Assembly (NCBI GenBank): GCA_964462295.1
Contig: CAYWXH010000002.1
Span: 17,912 to 81,911 of the forward strand
Reading direction: 5' to 3'
Length of the DNA stretch: 64,000 bases
Source of the DNA: JALVIU01 sp964462295
Lineage (GTDB): Bacteria > Atribacterota > JALVIU01
Part shown: in pieces, positions 34,845-43,730 of the stretch
Position numbering within the stretch: the first letter of the stretch is position 1
Layout: every line of letters starts with the position of its first letter
Program-made: the position numbers and the translations under genes
Notes under the pieces: generated by a model
Told to the model about the DNA's origin: nothing
The model's database searches: none
What the model saw: the letters and a program-made list of their open reading frames with translations, nothing else

Positions 34845-35351
34845 ATGAAAAAATTTGGATTATTTTTTACCGTAATTTTTCTAAGTATTTTTGTTATATC
34901 ACTTACTCCATCTTTTGGGGCAAGTTTTAAGGTAGGTTTTGTGGATATGGTTAGGGTATATAAAGAACATCCTTTAAGTGAAAAGATTATTCAGTTAAAT
35001 GAAAAGCTTCAAAGTGAATTTAGAAAAAGGCAGATAGAGCTTAATGAGGCTGGAAAGGGCAAAACTCCTGAAGAGGTGAAGGCTTTAGAAGAAAAGTATA
35101 ACAAAGAGTGGACACCTATCAAAGAGAAAATGCTTACCCAGATAAAGAACTTAGAAAATCAGAGAAAAAAGAGCATTATAGATGCTATAAGGACTATAGC
35201 TAAGAAGCTTAAACTCTCTTTGGTTTTAAGAAGTGAGGTAAATATACCTTTAAATAAGGGTGGGGCTTTGGATTATCCTATAGTACTTTACGGAGGAGTA
35301 GATATTACAGAACAGGTAATAGTGGAGATTAATAAAACTCATAAAAAATAA
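34845..35351 (+). CDS. OmpH/Skp-family periplasmic chaperone
   Basis: Periplasmic holding chaperone for outer-membrane proteins. The 168-residue precursor has a signal peptide ending near SFGA, then the Skp core FKVGFVDMVRVYKEHP and a long charged alpha-helical hairpin (about 45-120), ending in a short beta part. Position directly after bamA and before lpxD is the classical bamA-skp-lpxD-fabZ-lpxA arrangement. The start ATG follows GGAGG. The stop overlaps the lpxD start (TAATG). Confidence 0.9.
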   Translation: MKKFGLFFTVIFLSIFVISLTPSFGASFKVGFVDMVRVYKEHPLSEKIIQLNEKLQSEFRKRQIELNEAGKGKTPEEVKALEEKYNKEWTPIKEKMLTQIKNLENQRKKSIIDAIRTIAKKLKLSLVLRSEVNIPLNKGGALDYPIVLYGGVDITEQVIVEINKTHKK

Positions 35352-36400
35352 TGAAATTTAAAAAAACCGTAAAGGAAATTCATAAGCTTATAGGGGGAGA
35401 GATTATTGGAGACCAAAATTTTGTGGTCTCCAATATTTCTTCTTTAGAAAATATAAAAAAGGGTAGTATACTATTTATAAAGTCAAAGAAATATATTCCT
35501 TCTTATATCCCTCAAGATATATTGCTTGTAACCTCAAAGAAACTCTCACCCTTTATCTCCTTTTCAACCAAAGCAAGAATCTATGTAGATAATGTGGAAG
35601 AATCTTTTTTAAAAATATTAACTGAATTTTATCCCTTAAAACACCCTACTGGTATCTCTTCTACCGCTATGTTAGGTAAGAATATAACACTAGGTAAAAA
35701 TGTTTATATAGGAGAGTGGGTAAAAGTAGAAGATAATGTGGTTATAGGTGATAATGTAAAGATTTATCCAGGTAGCTATATAGGAAAAAATGTAAAAATT
35801 GGACAAGATACAGTTGTTTACCCTCATGTAGTAATATTGGATGGTGTCCAGATCGGAGACCATTGTCTTATTCAAGCTAGTACTGTTTTGGGTGGATATG
35901 GATTTGGTTATACAAAATTAAATGATATATATAAGAGAATACCTCAAATAGGCGGTCTTATAATAGAGGACTATGTAGAGATTGGCCCTCTCTGCGTAAT
36001 AGATAGAGGTGCTATTGAGGATACGATAATAAAACGAGGAACAAAGATAGATGCTTTAGTAAAAATAGCCCATAATGTAGTAATTGGGGAAAATAGTATA
36101 ATTACTGCTCAGGTTGGTATAGCAGGGAGTACTAAGTTAGGAAGAAATGTTATAATGGGAGGCCAATCAGGTATAGCTGATCATATAACAGTAGGAGATG
36201 ATGTAGTTATTGCGGCAGATTCTGGAGTTGTTAGTGATATCCCTTCTGGATCCTTTGTTTCAGGAAGTCCTGCAGTAGACCATATAAAGGATTATAAATC
36301 AAAGGCTGTCATGTATAAACTTCCCGAATTTGCGAGGACTTTAAAAAAAATAGAAAAGGAATTAGAAGAAGTAAAAAGGACTATTTTAAAAGATGAATAA
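35351..36400 (+). CDS. lpxD: UDP-3-O-acylglucosamine N-acyltransferase LpxD
   Basis: Third step of lipid A synthesis, adding the N-linked acyl chain. The 349-residue protein has an N-terminal uridine-binding domain (about 1-100), then a left-handed beta-helix of hexapeptide repeats (from GKNITLGKNVYIGEWVKV), with the catalytic His in KIAHNVVIGENSIITAQVGIAGS (HNV) and the FGYTK-like loop GGYGFGYTK, and a C-terminal helix. Length is normal. It overlaps the following methyltransferase-like gene by 8 bases. Confidence 0.95.
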   Translation: MKFKKTVKEIHKLIGGEIIGDQNFVVSNISSLENIKKGSILFIKSKKYIPSYIPQDILLVTSKKLSPFISFSTKARIYVDNVEESFLKILTEFYPLKHPTGISSTAMLGKNITLGKNVYIGEWVKVEDNVVIGDNVKIYPGSYIGKNVKIGQDTVVYPHVVILDGVQIGDHCLIQASTVLGGYGFGYTKLNDIYKRIPQIGGLIIEDYVEIGPLCVIDRGAIEDTIIKRGTKIDALVKIAHNVVIGENSIITAQVGIAGSTKLGRNVIMGGQSGIADHITVGDDVVIAADSGVVSDIPSGSFVSGSPAVDHIKDYKSKAVMYKLPEFARTLKKIEKELEEVKRTILKDE

Positions 36401-36947
36401 AGCCGGAAATATCATCTTTAAATTTCGAGGGCTAATTCCCATTCCATTTTTTCTCTTAATATATTTTTTTTCACATCCTACAAAAGGATCTATTACTCTT
36501 GGGGTTTTTATACTTTTCTTTGGAGAGCTTTTAAGATTTTGGGCAGCAGGTTATATTAGGAAATATAGAACTTTAGAGGTTGATTCTCCTGAACTTGTAA
36601 CATATGGCCCATATGGTTATGTAAGAAACCCTCTATATATAGGTAATTTTTTTATAGGCCTTGGAATCTCTGTTATGGCTAATATCTTTCTTGGGTATCT
36701 TTTATTTTTTATAATATATTTTTTTGGATATAGTATTATTATTCCTCTTGAAGAGGAATTTTTGAAGAAAAAATGGAAAGATGACTATATAAACTATATG
36801 AATCATGTGAAGAGAGTTATACCTACTTTTCGACCGTATAAGCAAAAGAAGGGTTTTGATTTTTTTTCTGCATTAAAAAGCGAGAAAAGCACCTTTTTAA
36901 TAGAGTTGACAGTATTAGTTTTATTCCTACTGAGATTAAAATCATGA
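36393..36947 (+). CDS. Isoprenylcysteine carboxyl methyltransferase-like membrane protein (ICMT/PEMT family)
   Basis: A 184-residue multi-pass membrane protein. The family hallmarks are visible: YGPYGYVRNPLYIGNF (about 69-84), four to five hydrophobic helices, and the cofactor/C-terminal motif PLEEEFLKKKWKDDYINYM...VIPTF (shown by PLEEEFLKKKW). Such proteins methylate small lipids or prenylcysteines with SAM. Bacterial members have no settled role. It overlaps both lpxD and lpxC in a tight operon, so modification of an envelope lipid is a reasonable inference and nothing more. Confidence 0.82.
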   Translation: MNKAGNIIFKFRGLIPIPFFLLIYFFSHPTKGSITLGVFILFFGELLRFWAAGYIRKYRTLEVDSPELVTYGPYGYVRNPLYIGNFFIGLGISVMANIFLGYLLFFIIYFFGYSIIIPLEEEFLKKKWKDDYINYMNHVKRVIPTFRPYKQKKGFDFFSALKSEKSTFLIELTVLVLFLLRLKS

Positions 36948-37759
36948 GAGAAAAAACCATAAAAAAAAGCATATCAATAGAAGGTATAGGACTTCATACA
37001 GGAAAGATAGGTAAGATAACTCTTTTCCCTTCCCCACAAGGGACTGGTATAATTTTTCGAGATGTTTTTACAAATAGGGATGTGGTAGCTTCATTGGATA
37101 ATGTAGTAGGAACAAGAAGAGGTATAATACTTGGAAATAATGGGACAAGGGTAAGGACCCCTGAGCACCTTCTTGCTGCTTTATATGTTAAGGGAATAAC
37201 TAATGTGCTTATAGAATATGAAAATGAAATCCCTATTTTAGATGGAAGTGCAAAATTGTTTGTAGAACTTATTGAAAAGGCGGGAATCTTAGAGCAAAAT
37301 GTAGAGAGAGAAGCGTATAAGGTAAAAGGACCAATTTTCTTACGAGAAAAAGATAAATTGTTAGTAGCTTTACCATCTAAGCAGCTAAGGATAAGATATT
37401 TAATAGATTATCCAGGGACATATATAGAGTCAGAATATTATGATTTTCTATTTAGTGAGGATAAGTTTGAAAGGGATATTTCTATGGCCAAAACCTTTGG
37501 ATTTTATGATGAGATTGAGGCCCTCAGGGATGCTGGGCTCTCCCTTGGAGGTAGCCTAAATAATGCTATTGTAGTAGATAAAAATAGAATTTTAGGTACA
37601 CTTTCTACAGAAAGAGAATTTGTAAAACATAAAATTATAGATTTTTTGGGTGATATTTCTCTTACAAATAAATTTTTGATTGGAGATTTTGTGCTTATAA
37701 AAACGGGACACAAAATGCATATTGAAATGGCGAAGAAATTAAAAGAGATGGGAGGGTAA
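36944..37759 (+). CDS. lpxC: UDP-3-O-acyl-N-acetylglucosamine deacetylase LpxC
   Basis: Zinc deacetylase for the committed step of lipid A synthesis. A stand-alone 271-residue LpxC starting with the family segment (KSISIEGIGLHTGK), with zinc ligand and general-base region TPEHLLAALYVKGI (about 66-79), the metal-binding KHKIIDFLGD near 226-235 (HKxxD) and the active-site His of GHKMHIEMAKKL near the C-terminus. The domain duplication is complete, and it is not fused to FabZ as in Bacteroidota. Overlaps the preceding gene by 4 bases (ATGA). Confidence 0.96.
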   Translation: MREKTIKKSISIEGIGLHTGKIGKITLFPSPQGTGIIFRDVFTNRDVVASLDNVVGTRRGIILGNNGTRVRTPEHLLAALYVKGITNVLIEYENEIPILDGSAKLFVELIEKAGILEQNVEREAYKVKGPIFLREKDKLLVALPSKQLRIRYLIDYPGTYIESEYYDFLFSEDKFERDISMAKTFGFYDEIEALRDAGLSLGGSLNNAIVVDKNRILGTLSTEREFVKHKIIDFLGDISLTNKFLIGDFVLIKTGHKMHIEMAKKLKEMGG

Positions 37760-37760
37760 T

Positions 37761-38192
37761 ATGCTTAACGCAAAAGAGATATTAGATATTTTACCTCATA
37801 GGTATCCGTTTCTTTTAGTGGATAAGGTAGAGGAAATTACTCAAGATAGGGTAAAAGGGTATAAATGCGTTTCTTTTAATGAACCATTTTTTCAAGGGCA
37901 TTTTCCAGGAAATCCTGTAATGCCAGGAGTTCTTATAGTAGAGGCTATGGCTCAGATAGGAGCATTTCTTGTACTTGCAAATCCTGAATATAAAGATAAA
38001 CTTGCATACCTTATTGGAGTGGATAAGGCAAGGTTTAGAAAACCGGTATTCCCAGGAAGTAAGTTAGAATTGGAGGCAGAACTTTTACGTTTTCGGGGAG
38101 TTGTTGGCAAGATAAAGACCCAAGCAGTAGTAGATGGAGAGGTTGTGGCAGAGGCGGAGATTATGTTTAGTCTGACGGATAGGAGCAAGTAA
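37761..38192 (+). CDS. fabZ: 3-hydroxyacyl-ACP dehydratase FabZ
   Basis: Hot-dog-fold dehydratase of fatty acid elongation that competes with LpxA/LpxD for 3-hydroxyacyl-ACP. The 143-residue protein shows the LPHRYPFLLVDKV catalytic His (HRYPF) near residue 13, GHFPGNPVMPGVLIVEAMAQ with the catalytic Glu (about 48-67) and FRKPVFPGSKLELEA. It is placed between lpxC and lpxA with 1-base and overlapping (TAATG) junctions, the standard lipid A cluster. Confidence 0.97.
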   Translation: MLNAKEILDILPHRYPFLLVDKVEEITQDRVKGYKCVSFNEPFFQGHFPGNPVMPGVLIVEAMAQIGAFLVLANPEYKDKLAYLIGVDKARFRKPVFPGSKLELEAELLRFRGVVGKIKTQAVVDGEVVAEAEIMFSLTDRSK

Positions 38193-38962
38193 TGGGAATA
38201 CATCCAACAGCTGTAATATCAAAAGGGGTAATTATGGGGAAAAATGTCTCTATTGGTCCCTATGCTGTAATAGAAGGGGATGTGACAATAGGGGATAATG
38301 TAGAGATAGGACCAGCTGTATATGTAACAGGAAAGACTAAAATTTCTGATAAGGTGCAGATAGGAAAAGGTTCAGTGATAGGAACACCTCCCCAAGATAG
38401 GAGTTACAAAGGGGAAGATTCTTTAGTATATATAGGTAAAGAGACTATAATAAGAGAATATGTAACAATTCATAAGGCAACAGGTGAAGGGAATGTTACT
38501 GAGGTGGGGAATAATTGCTATATTATGGCATATGCTCATATTGCACATAATTGCAAACTTCATGATAATGTTACAATTGCAAATTATTCTGCACTTTCTG
38601 GATATGTTGAGGTAGGAGAACGTGCCTTTTTGAGTGGTTATGTAGGGGTACACCAATTTGTTAAAATAGGCAAGATAGCCATGATTGAAGGGTATTCTAA
38701 GATTACAAAGGATGTACTTCCCTATTCTTTGATAGCAGGAAATCCACCTAAACTTTTCAGTATAAATGTAGTAGGCCTCAGGAGGGCAGGTTATTCTAAA
38801 GAACAAATTTTTAGGATTGAAGAAGTTTTTAAATTGTTTTATAATAAAAAAAATACACTAACTTTTATAAAAGAACTCTTAAAGGAAAAATATATGGATT
38901 ATGAAGAATTAATCAGTATATTAGATTTTTCCGAAGATAGTGCTCGAGGTATATTAAGATGA
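38192..38962 (+). CDS. lpxA: UDP-N-acetylglucosamine O-acyltransferase LpxA
   Basis: First step of lipid A synthesis, 3-O-acylation of UDP-GlcNAc. At 256 residues it has a left-handed beta-helix of hexapeptide repeats starting IHPTAVISKGVIMGKNV, the catalytic His in YIMAYAHIAHNCKLHDNV (about 109-126), GYVGVHQFVKIGKIAMIEG and the helical C-terminal domain. The length matches typical LpxA. Overlaps lpxI by 4 bases. Acyl-chain length specificity is not predicted. Confidence 0.96.
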   Translation: MGIHPTAVISKGVIMGKNVSIGPYAVIEGDVTIGDNVEIGPAVYVTGKTKISDKVQIGKGSVIGTPPQDRSYKGEDSLVYIGKETIIREYVTIHKATGEGNVTEVGNNCYIMAYAHIAHNCKLHDNVTIANYSALSGYVEVGERAFLSGYVGVHQFVKIGKIAMIEGYSKITKDVLPYSLIAGNPPKLFSINVVGLRRAGYSKEQIFRIEEVFKLFYNKKNTLTFIKELLKEKYMDYEELISILDFSEDSARGILR

Positions 38963-39756
38963 AAATAGGACTTATAGCAGGCTATGGAAAAATGGTAGAT
39001 ATAGTATCTAGTGCTCTTGAAAAAGAGGGACATGAGATAGTTTTTATAAATATTGCGAAGGATAGGGAAGCTGAAGGGGTATCTAATGAGACCCATCTAT
39101 ATCTTGAAAATTTAGAGGATTTTTTAACTTTTTTAAAGAAAAATGCTATTACTCATATAGCTTTTGCAGGAAAAATAGATAAGACTAAAATAATAAATAA
39201 CTTCTCCTCTTCTTTTGAGGATAAATATCAAAATATAGATAAAGGAGATCTAAATCTTCTTATTGCATTTCAAACACTTTTAAAGGATTATGGTATTGAG
39301 GTAGTCAATCTCAGTAAGTATTTAAAAAATTATATTACAGAAAAGAAGTTATATACTAATACTCCTCTTTCAAGTAAAGAAGAAGAAGATCTATATTTCG
39401 GTGCAAAAAGGGTAAAGATATTGGCCGATATGGAGATCGGACAAACAATGGTATTAAGGGATAAAATGATATATGCGGTAGAGGCTGTGGAAGGTACTAA
39501 TGAATGCATAAGACGCGCAGGAGCCCTTGGTGCCAAAGGTGGGATAGTAATAAAAGTAGGCAGAACATCTCAGAGATTTGATATGGAAATCCCTGTAATT
39601 GGTTTTGAAACTGTAAAAGTAGCATCAGAGTCTGGGATGCGTATAGTAGCTATAGAATCAGGTAGGACACTTTTTATTGAAAGGAATAAGGCTATCTCTT
39701 TTGCTAATGAGATGGGGATAAAAATAGTAGGATTTTCCATAGAGGGTGAGATATGA
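38959..39756 (+). CDS. lpxI: UDP-2,3-diacylglucosamine pyrophosphatase LpxI
   Basis: Alternative to LpxH that hydrolyses UDP-2,3-diacylglucosamine to lipid X. A 265-residue DUF1009 protein with N-terminal MKIGLIAGYGKMVDIV, AFAGKIDKTKI near 70 and the C-terminal catalytic part: GQTMVLRDKMIYAVEAVEGTNECIRRAG (centre AVEAVEGTNECIRR, with the catalytic Asp region) and IPVIGFETVKVASESGMRIVAIESGRT. LpxI is typical of alphaproteobacteria and many diderm Firmicutes-like lineages. It overlaps lpxA and lpxB by 4 bases each. Confidence 0.93.
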   Translation: MKIGLIAGYGKMVDIVSSALEKEGHEIVFINIAKDREAEGVSNETHLYLENLEDFLTFLKKNAITHIAFAGKIDKTKIINNFSSSFEDKYQNIDKGDLNLLIAFQTLLKDYGIEVVNLSKYLKNYITEKKLYTNTPLSSKEEEDLYFGAKRVKILADMEIGQTMVLRDKMIYAVEAVEGTNECIRRAGALGAKGGIVIKVGRTSQRFDMEIPVIGFETVKVASESGMRIVAIESGRTLFIERNKAISFANEMGIKIVGFSIEGEI

Positions 39757-40877
39757 AAGTCCTTTTTTCTACTGGAGAAGTATCTGGTGAGAACTACGCT
39801 ATAGAACTTAAAAAGGTATTAGAAGAGAAATATGAAGGTAAAATTGATTTTTTGGCAATAGGAAGTTCTCGTATGGAAGATCATGGGATAAGAATTATAG
39901 GAGATATATCTATATATTCCACCATAGGTTTTACAGATATAGTAAAGAATCTCTCCTCCCTATATTCACTTGTTTCTAAGTTAAAAAAATCTATAGCAAA
40001 GGAAAGGCCAGATGTGGTTATATTTATTGATAGCCCTGCTTTAAATTTGAGGCTTATTCCTCAGGTAAAAAAAATAGGTGCAAAGAGTGTCTATCTTTTT
40101 CCTCCTCAGGTATGGGCATGGGGAAAAAAGCGGTTGAAAACTTTGAAGTTATTAAATAAAGTAATTGTTTCTCTCCCCTTTGAAGAGGAGTTTTATAAGA
40201 AAAATAATATAAATACTACATTTTTAGGACATCCTTTAGTAGATATAGTAAAGGTAGATGAGAATTATGTAAACCAAATAAAGGAAAAATATGGAAAAAA
40301 TACAAGACTTATAGGGACTTTCCCAGGGAGTAGATTGTCTGAGATTCGAAATCATCTTCCTATTTTAGGTAAAACCTTGGAAAGTATTAGTAATAAATTT
40401 TCTGATATTGTATATCTTATTGCCTCTCCTTCGGCGGAGTTTTCTCATCTTCTGGAGGATGAATTGAGATACTACAATTTCCCCTATGAAATAATATATA
40501 ATCATCCATATGAGGTTATGCAATCCTCAGAATTTGTACTTACATCCTCAGGTACTGCTACATTAGAGGCTGCTATACTTGGAGTCCCTGAAATTATATT
40601 TTATAGAATGAATTTTATAAATTGGCTTTTTGCAAAATTCCTGGTTAAGGTAGATTATATAGGCCTTCCTAATCTAATATATGGGAAACTTATAATCCCA
40701 GAGCTTGTCCAATGGGATTTTAATCCTTATTCCCTAGAGTATCTTATGATAAAATTTATTGTAGATCCTAAGGTAGTAGAGAGGATGTCTGCTAAGCTTT
40801 TAAATATAAAGGGAATGCTTGGAGAAGGTGGTGTACTAGAGAGAATAGGGGATGATTTGCTCTCTATAATGATATGA
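39753..40877 (+). CDS. lpxB: Lipid-A-disaccharide synthase LpxB
   Basis: GT19 enzyme that joins lipid X and UDP-diacylglucosamine. The 374-residue protein contains FSTGEVSGENYA at the start (family aGE.SGD), LYPPQVWAWG-like FPPQVWAWGKKR near 117, FLGHPLVD near 152, the donor-site FPGSRLSEIRNHLP near 192 and SSGTATLEAAILGVPEIIFYR near 268, then IGLPNLI. All diagnostic LpxB motifs are present, so this is the orthologue. Two further LpxB-like proteins follow at 40.9 and 43.7 kb. Overlaps both neighbours by 4 bases. Confidence 0.94.
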   Translation: MKVLFSTGEVSGENYAIELKKVLEEKYEGKIDFLAIGSSRMEDHGIRIIGDISIYSTIGFTDIVKNLSSLYSLVSKLKKSIAKERPDVVIFIDSPALNLRLIPQVKKIGAKSVYLFPPQVWAWGKKRLKTLKLLNKVIVSLPFEEEFYKKNNINTTFLGHPLVDIVKVDENYVNQIKEKYGKNTRLIGTFPGSRLSEIRNHLPILGKTLESISNKFSDIVYLIASPSAEFSHLLEDELRYYNFPYEIIYNHPYEVMQSSEFVLTSSGTATLEAAILGVPEIIFYRMNFINWLFAKFLVKVDYIGLPNLIYGKLIIPELVQWDFNPYSLEYLMIKFIVDPKVVERMSAKLLNIKGMLGEGGVLERIGDDLLSIMI

Positions 40878-42055
40878 ATTTACTTATTTTTGCAAATGGT
40901 CCAGGTGAACTTTTGGAAAGGGCTGTACCATTTGCAAAATTAGCAAAGGAAAATAACTCTAAAAATACTGTATATCTCATTCTTACTCCATGTCAATTTT
41001 CCTCAGGTATGGAGTTTAGGATAGCAAAAAACCTAAACTTTTTCGATGGTGTATTTACTTTAAAAAAGTTGCCTTATCTTTTTTCTTACTTTAGTAGAAA
41101 AAAGATAAATGCTATATTTCATCTTGGAGGAGATATACTGTATCCAAGTTTATTTTCTTTGATTTTAAAGGTTAGTTGTTTTTCCTATGGGAATTTTTTT
41201 ATAAAAAGTAGAAGATGTAAGTATTTGGTTCCATATTCGAATGCAATATATAATGCTATCGGAAAGGAGATTCCTTTAAATAATGTTTTTTTTACTGGCA
41301 ATTTTTCTTTTTTTGCTACATCATTTTCTACCTCTTTTTCAAAAGATGGCAAATGGAGGATAGGTCTTTTTCCGGGAAGCAGAAGATTACAGTTTGAACA
41401 TATATTTCCATTTTTTGTAAAAGTATTAGACTATCTTTTTGAATCTGGTTATATGCTAGAGCCAAAGCTTTTCCTTTCCCCTTTTATAGATTTTGATCTC
41501 TTGGTTCAAATCATAAATAAAGGACCCACTTATAAAGTATTAGATTATTCTAAAGTAAATATATACAAAGATAATGAAAAAGATTTTTATTTGGTTAGCG
41601 AGAAAGGCCATAAAATTAATATAGCCTCTTCTTGGGAGATGAAAGAGATAGATATTGCTCTTACAACCCCAGGAACCTCTACGCTTACCCTTTCTAGTTT
41701 TGGTATACCTATGCTTGTTGTGGCCCCATTTAATAAGATTGAGAAAATACCTTTAAATGGAATCGCTAATTTTATTGAATATATTCCATATTTTGGACCA
41801 CTTTTTAAAAAGAAATTGGTATATAGTTATCTAAGTAAGAGAGAATTTCTTGCATTACCTAATATAATAGAAAATAAAGAGTTAGTAGATGAAATAAAAG
41901 GAATACTCACTTTTCGTGATGTAGGAGAAAGGATAAAAAAAATGATTTCATCAAGGAAGAAACTGTATGATACAAAGAGAAAATTGATAAATCTTGCTTT
42001 TGAATATAAAATGAGGAAAACTAAAATAACAAGGGAAATAAATAGATATGTTTAG
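40874..42055 (+). CDS. LpxB-like glycosyltransferase paralogue (GT-B fold)
   Basis: A 393-residue protein resembling LpxB in its C-terminal half: GLFPGSRRLQFEH near 164, TTPGTSTLTLSSFGIPMLVVAP near 276 and LPNIIEN near 340. The N-terminus begins FANGPGELLERAVPFA instead of the LpxB aGE.SGD segment. The WAWG motif is missing, so it is unlikely to be a second LpxB. It has a basic C-terminus. Its place between lpxB and the MsbA-like exporter suggests a sugar-transfer step on lipid A or its carrier; substrate unknown. It overlaps the exporter gene by 8 bases. Confidence 0.72.
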   Translation: MNLLIFANGPGELLERAVPFAKLAKENNSKNTVYLILTPCQFSSGMEFRIAKNLNFFDGVFTLKKLPYLFSYFSRKKINAIFHLGGDILYPSLFSLILKVSCFSYGNFFIKSRRCKYLVPYSNAIYNAIGKEIPLNNVFFTGNFSFFATSFSTSFSKDGKWRIGLFPGSRRLQFEHIFPFFVKVLDYLFESGYMLEPKLFLSPFIDFDLLVQIINKGPTYKVLDYSKVNIYKDNEKDFYLVSEKGHKINIASSWEMKEIDIALTTPGTSTLTLSSFGIPMLVVAPFNKIEKIPLNGIANFIEYIPYFGPLFKKKLVYSYLSKREFLALPNIIENKELVDEIKGILTFRDVGERIKKMISSRKKLYDTKRKLINLAFEYKMRKTKITREINRYV

Positions 42056-43730
42056 CCGGATAATAAACTATTTTTTACCTTTTAAGCTATATATAGCCAT
42101 ATCCCTTTTTTCTTCTATTTTAGTAGCAGGGGCTAATTTAATTCTTCCCCTTATTGTAAAGGGTCTTATAGATAAGGTACTTTTTCAGAAAAATTTGGTA
42201 TATTTGAATTTTATTTCTTTATTTATAGTGGTTTTATTCCTGTTGAAAGGGATTTTTTTCTATCTTCAAAGTTATTATGCTCAAAAGATTGCACTTAGTG
42301 TTGTAAATAGATTAAAAAAAGAGATTTATAAGCACTTAACGGTTTTACCTTTTAAATTTTTTAGAGAAAAACATTCAGGTGATATAACTTCCTATATAAT
42401 AAATGATCTTAATCTCATTCAATCTGTACTTTCTAACTCTTTTTTTAATGGAATTTTAGACCTGTTAGTTGTTATAGGTTCTATATCTTTTTTATTTATT
42501 ATCAATTTTAAGTTGGCCTTATTCTCTTTTATATTATTACCCTTATTAGGTATTATAATAAGTCGTATAGGCAATCTTGTAAGGGGTATTACTAAAGGTA
42601 TTCAGGGTAAGATGAGTGAACTTACTTCCCATCTTGGTGATTCACTTTCTGGCATCTCTGTGATATTTACCTTTTCTACACAAGATAAGGAGAGAAGAAA
42701 ATTTAATGGAATTGTTGATGAAGTTATGTCTCTTTCTCTTAAGGATAGTAAATTAAAATCTCTCTTGCCACCATTGGTTGAACTTTTTCTCTCTTTTGGT
42801 CTTACATTTGTACTTTGGTTTGGAGGAAGAGATGTAATAGAAGGAAAAATGACCTCAGGAGACCTTATTGCCTTTCTTGGATATCTTGTTCTTGCATCAT
42901 CGCCTTTGGCAAGATTAAGTAATGCTTATTATTCTATAAAAAAGATACAAGGAGCATTTGAAAGAATTTTTGAAATATTAGATACAGAAAAGATGATAGA
43001 ACCTAAAAACAAGGGAATTATTCCTAAAGAGGTCAAAGGGAGAATAGACTTTGTAGATGTTTCTTTTTCACATAAAGGGAAGCCTATTTTTTCTCATCTG
43101 AATTTAACAATTAATCCTGGGGAAAATGTAGCATTAATTGGGCCAAACGGAGAGGGAAAGAGCACTTTTTTATATCTAATTCTAAGATTATTTGACCCTA
43201 TAGAAGGAAAGATTTTATTAGATGGGATAGATATTAAAAGATTAAATATTAATTTTTTAAGAAAACATGTAGGTATAGTTTTGCAAGAGAGCTATTTATT
43301 TCCTGGAACTATCTATGACAATATAGTATATGGAGAAGATAAACCTTCCAAAGATATGATTGAAGATGTGCTAGCAATGCTTGGACTTCATGATGTTTTT
43401 AGTCGCTTACCTAGTGGCATTTATACAGAAGTAGGAGAGGGAGGGGCAAGGCTTTCAGGGGGAGAGAGACATAGAATATCACTTGCAAGAACCCTTATGC
43501 TTAACCCTAAAATACTTCTTTTAGATGAGGCTACAAGTTCTTTAGACCCCTCTTCGCGAAGGGAATTTCAGGTATTTTTAAACAAAGCTACCGAAGGAAG
43601 AACTACTATTTTTGTGACTCACTATAGAGAGGAGTTAGATATAGCAGATAGGATATTTTTAGTAAAAGATGGAAAACTTACTTCCATAAATTCAGATGAT
43701 GTAGATAGGTTTTTTAGAGATGAAACATAA
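42048..43730 (+). CDS. MsbA-like ABC exporter (half-transporter)
   Basis: Fused TMD-NBD ABC exporter of 560 residues. Six hydrophobic helices occupy about 10-300 (ABC type 1 domain), followed by the NBD with Walker A GPNGEGKSTFL (about 364-374), Q-loop VLQESYLFPG, signature LSGGERHRIS, Walker B ILLLDEATSSLD and H-loop FVTHYRE. It should work as a homodimer. Its position inside the lipid A cluster supports flipping of lipid A, as MsbA does. Drug or other lipid export cannot be excluded on sequence alone. It overlaps the next gene by 11 bases. Confidence 0.88.
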   Translation: MFSRIINYFLPFKLYIAISLFSSILVAGANLILPLIVKGLIDKVLFQKNLVYLNFISLFIVVLFLLKGIFFYLQSYYAQKIALSVVNRLKKEIYKHLTVLPFKFFREKHSGDITSYIINDLNLIQSVLSNSFFNGILDLLVVIGSISFLFIINFKLALFSFILLPLLGIIISRIGNLVRGITKGIQGKMSELTSHLGDSLSGISVIFTFSTQDKERRKFNGIVDEVMSLSLKDSKLKSLLPPLVELFLSFGLTFVLWFGGRDVIEGKMTSGDLIAFLGYLVLASSPLARLSNAYYSIKKIQGAFERIFEILDTEKMIEPKNKGIIPKEVKGRIDFVDVSFSHKGKPIFSHLNLTINPGENVALIGPNGEGKSTFLYLILRLFDPIEGKILLDGIDIKRLNINFLRKHVGIVLQESYLFPGTIYDNIVYGEDKPSKDMIEDVLAMLGLHDVFSRLPSGIYTEVGEGGARLSGGERHRISLARTLMLNPKILLLDEATSSLDPSSRREFQVFLNKATEGRTTIFVTHYREELDIADRIFLVKDGKLTSINSDDVDRFFRDET

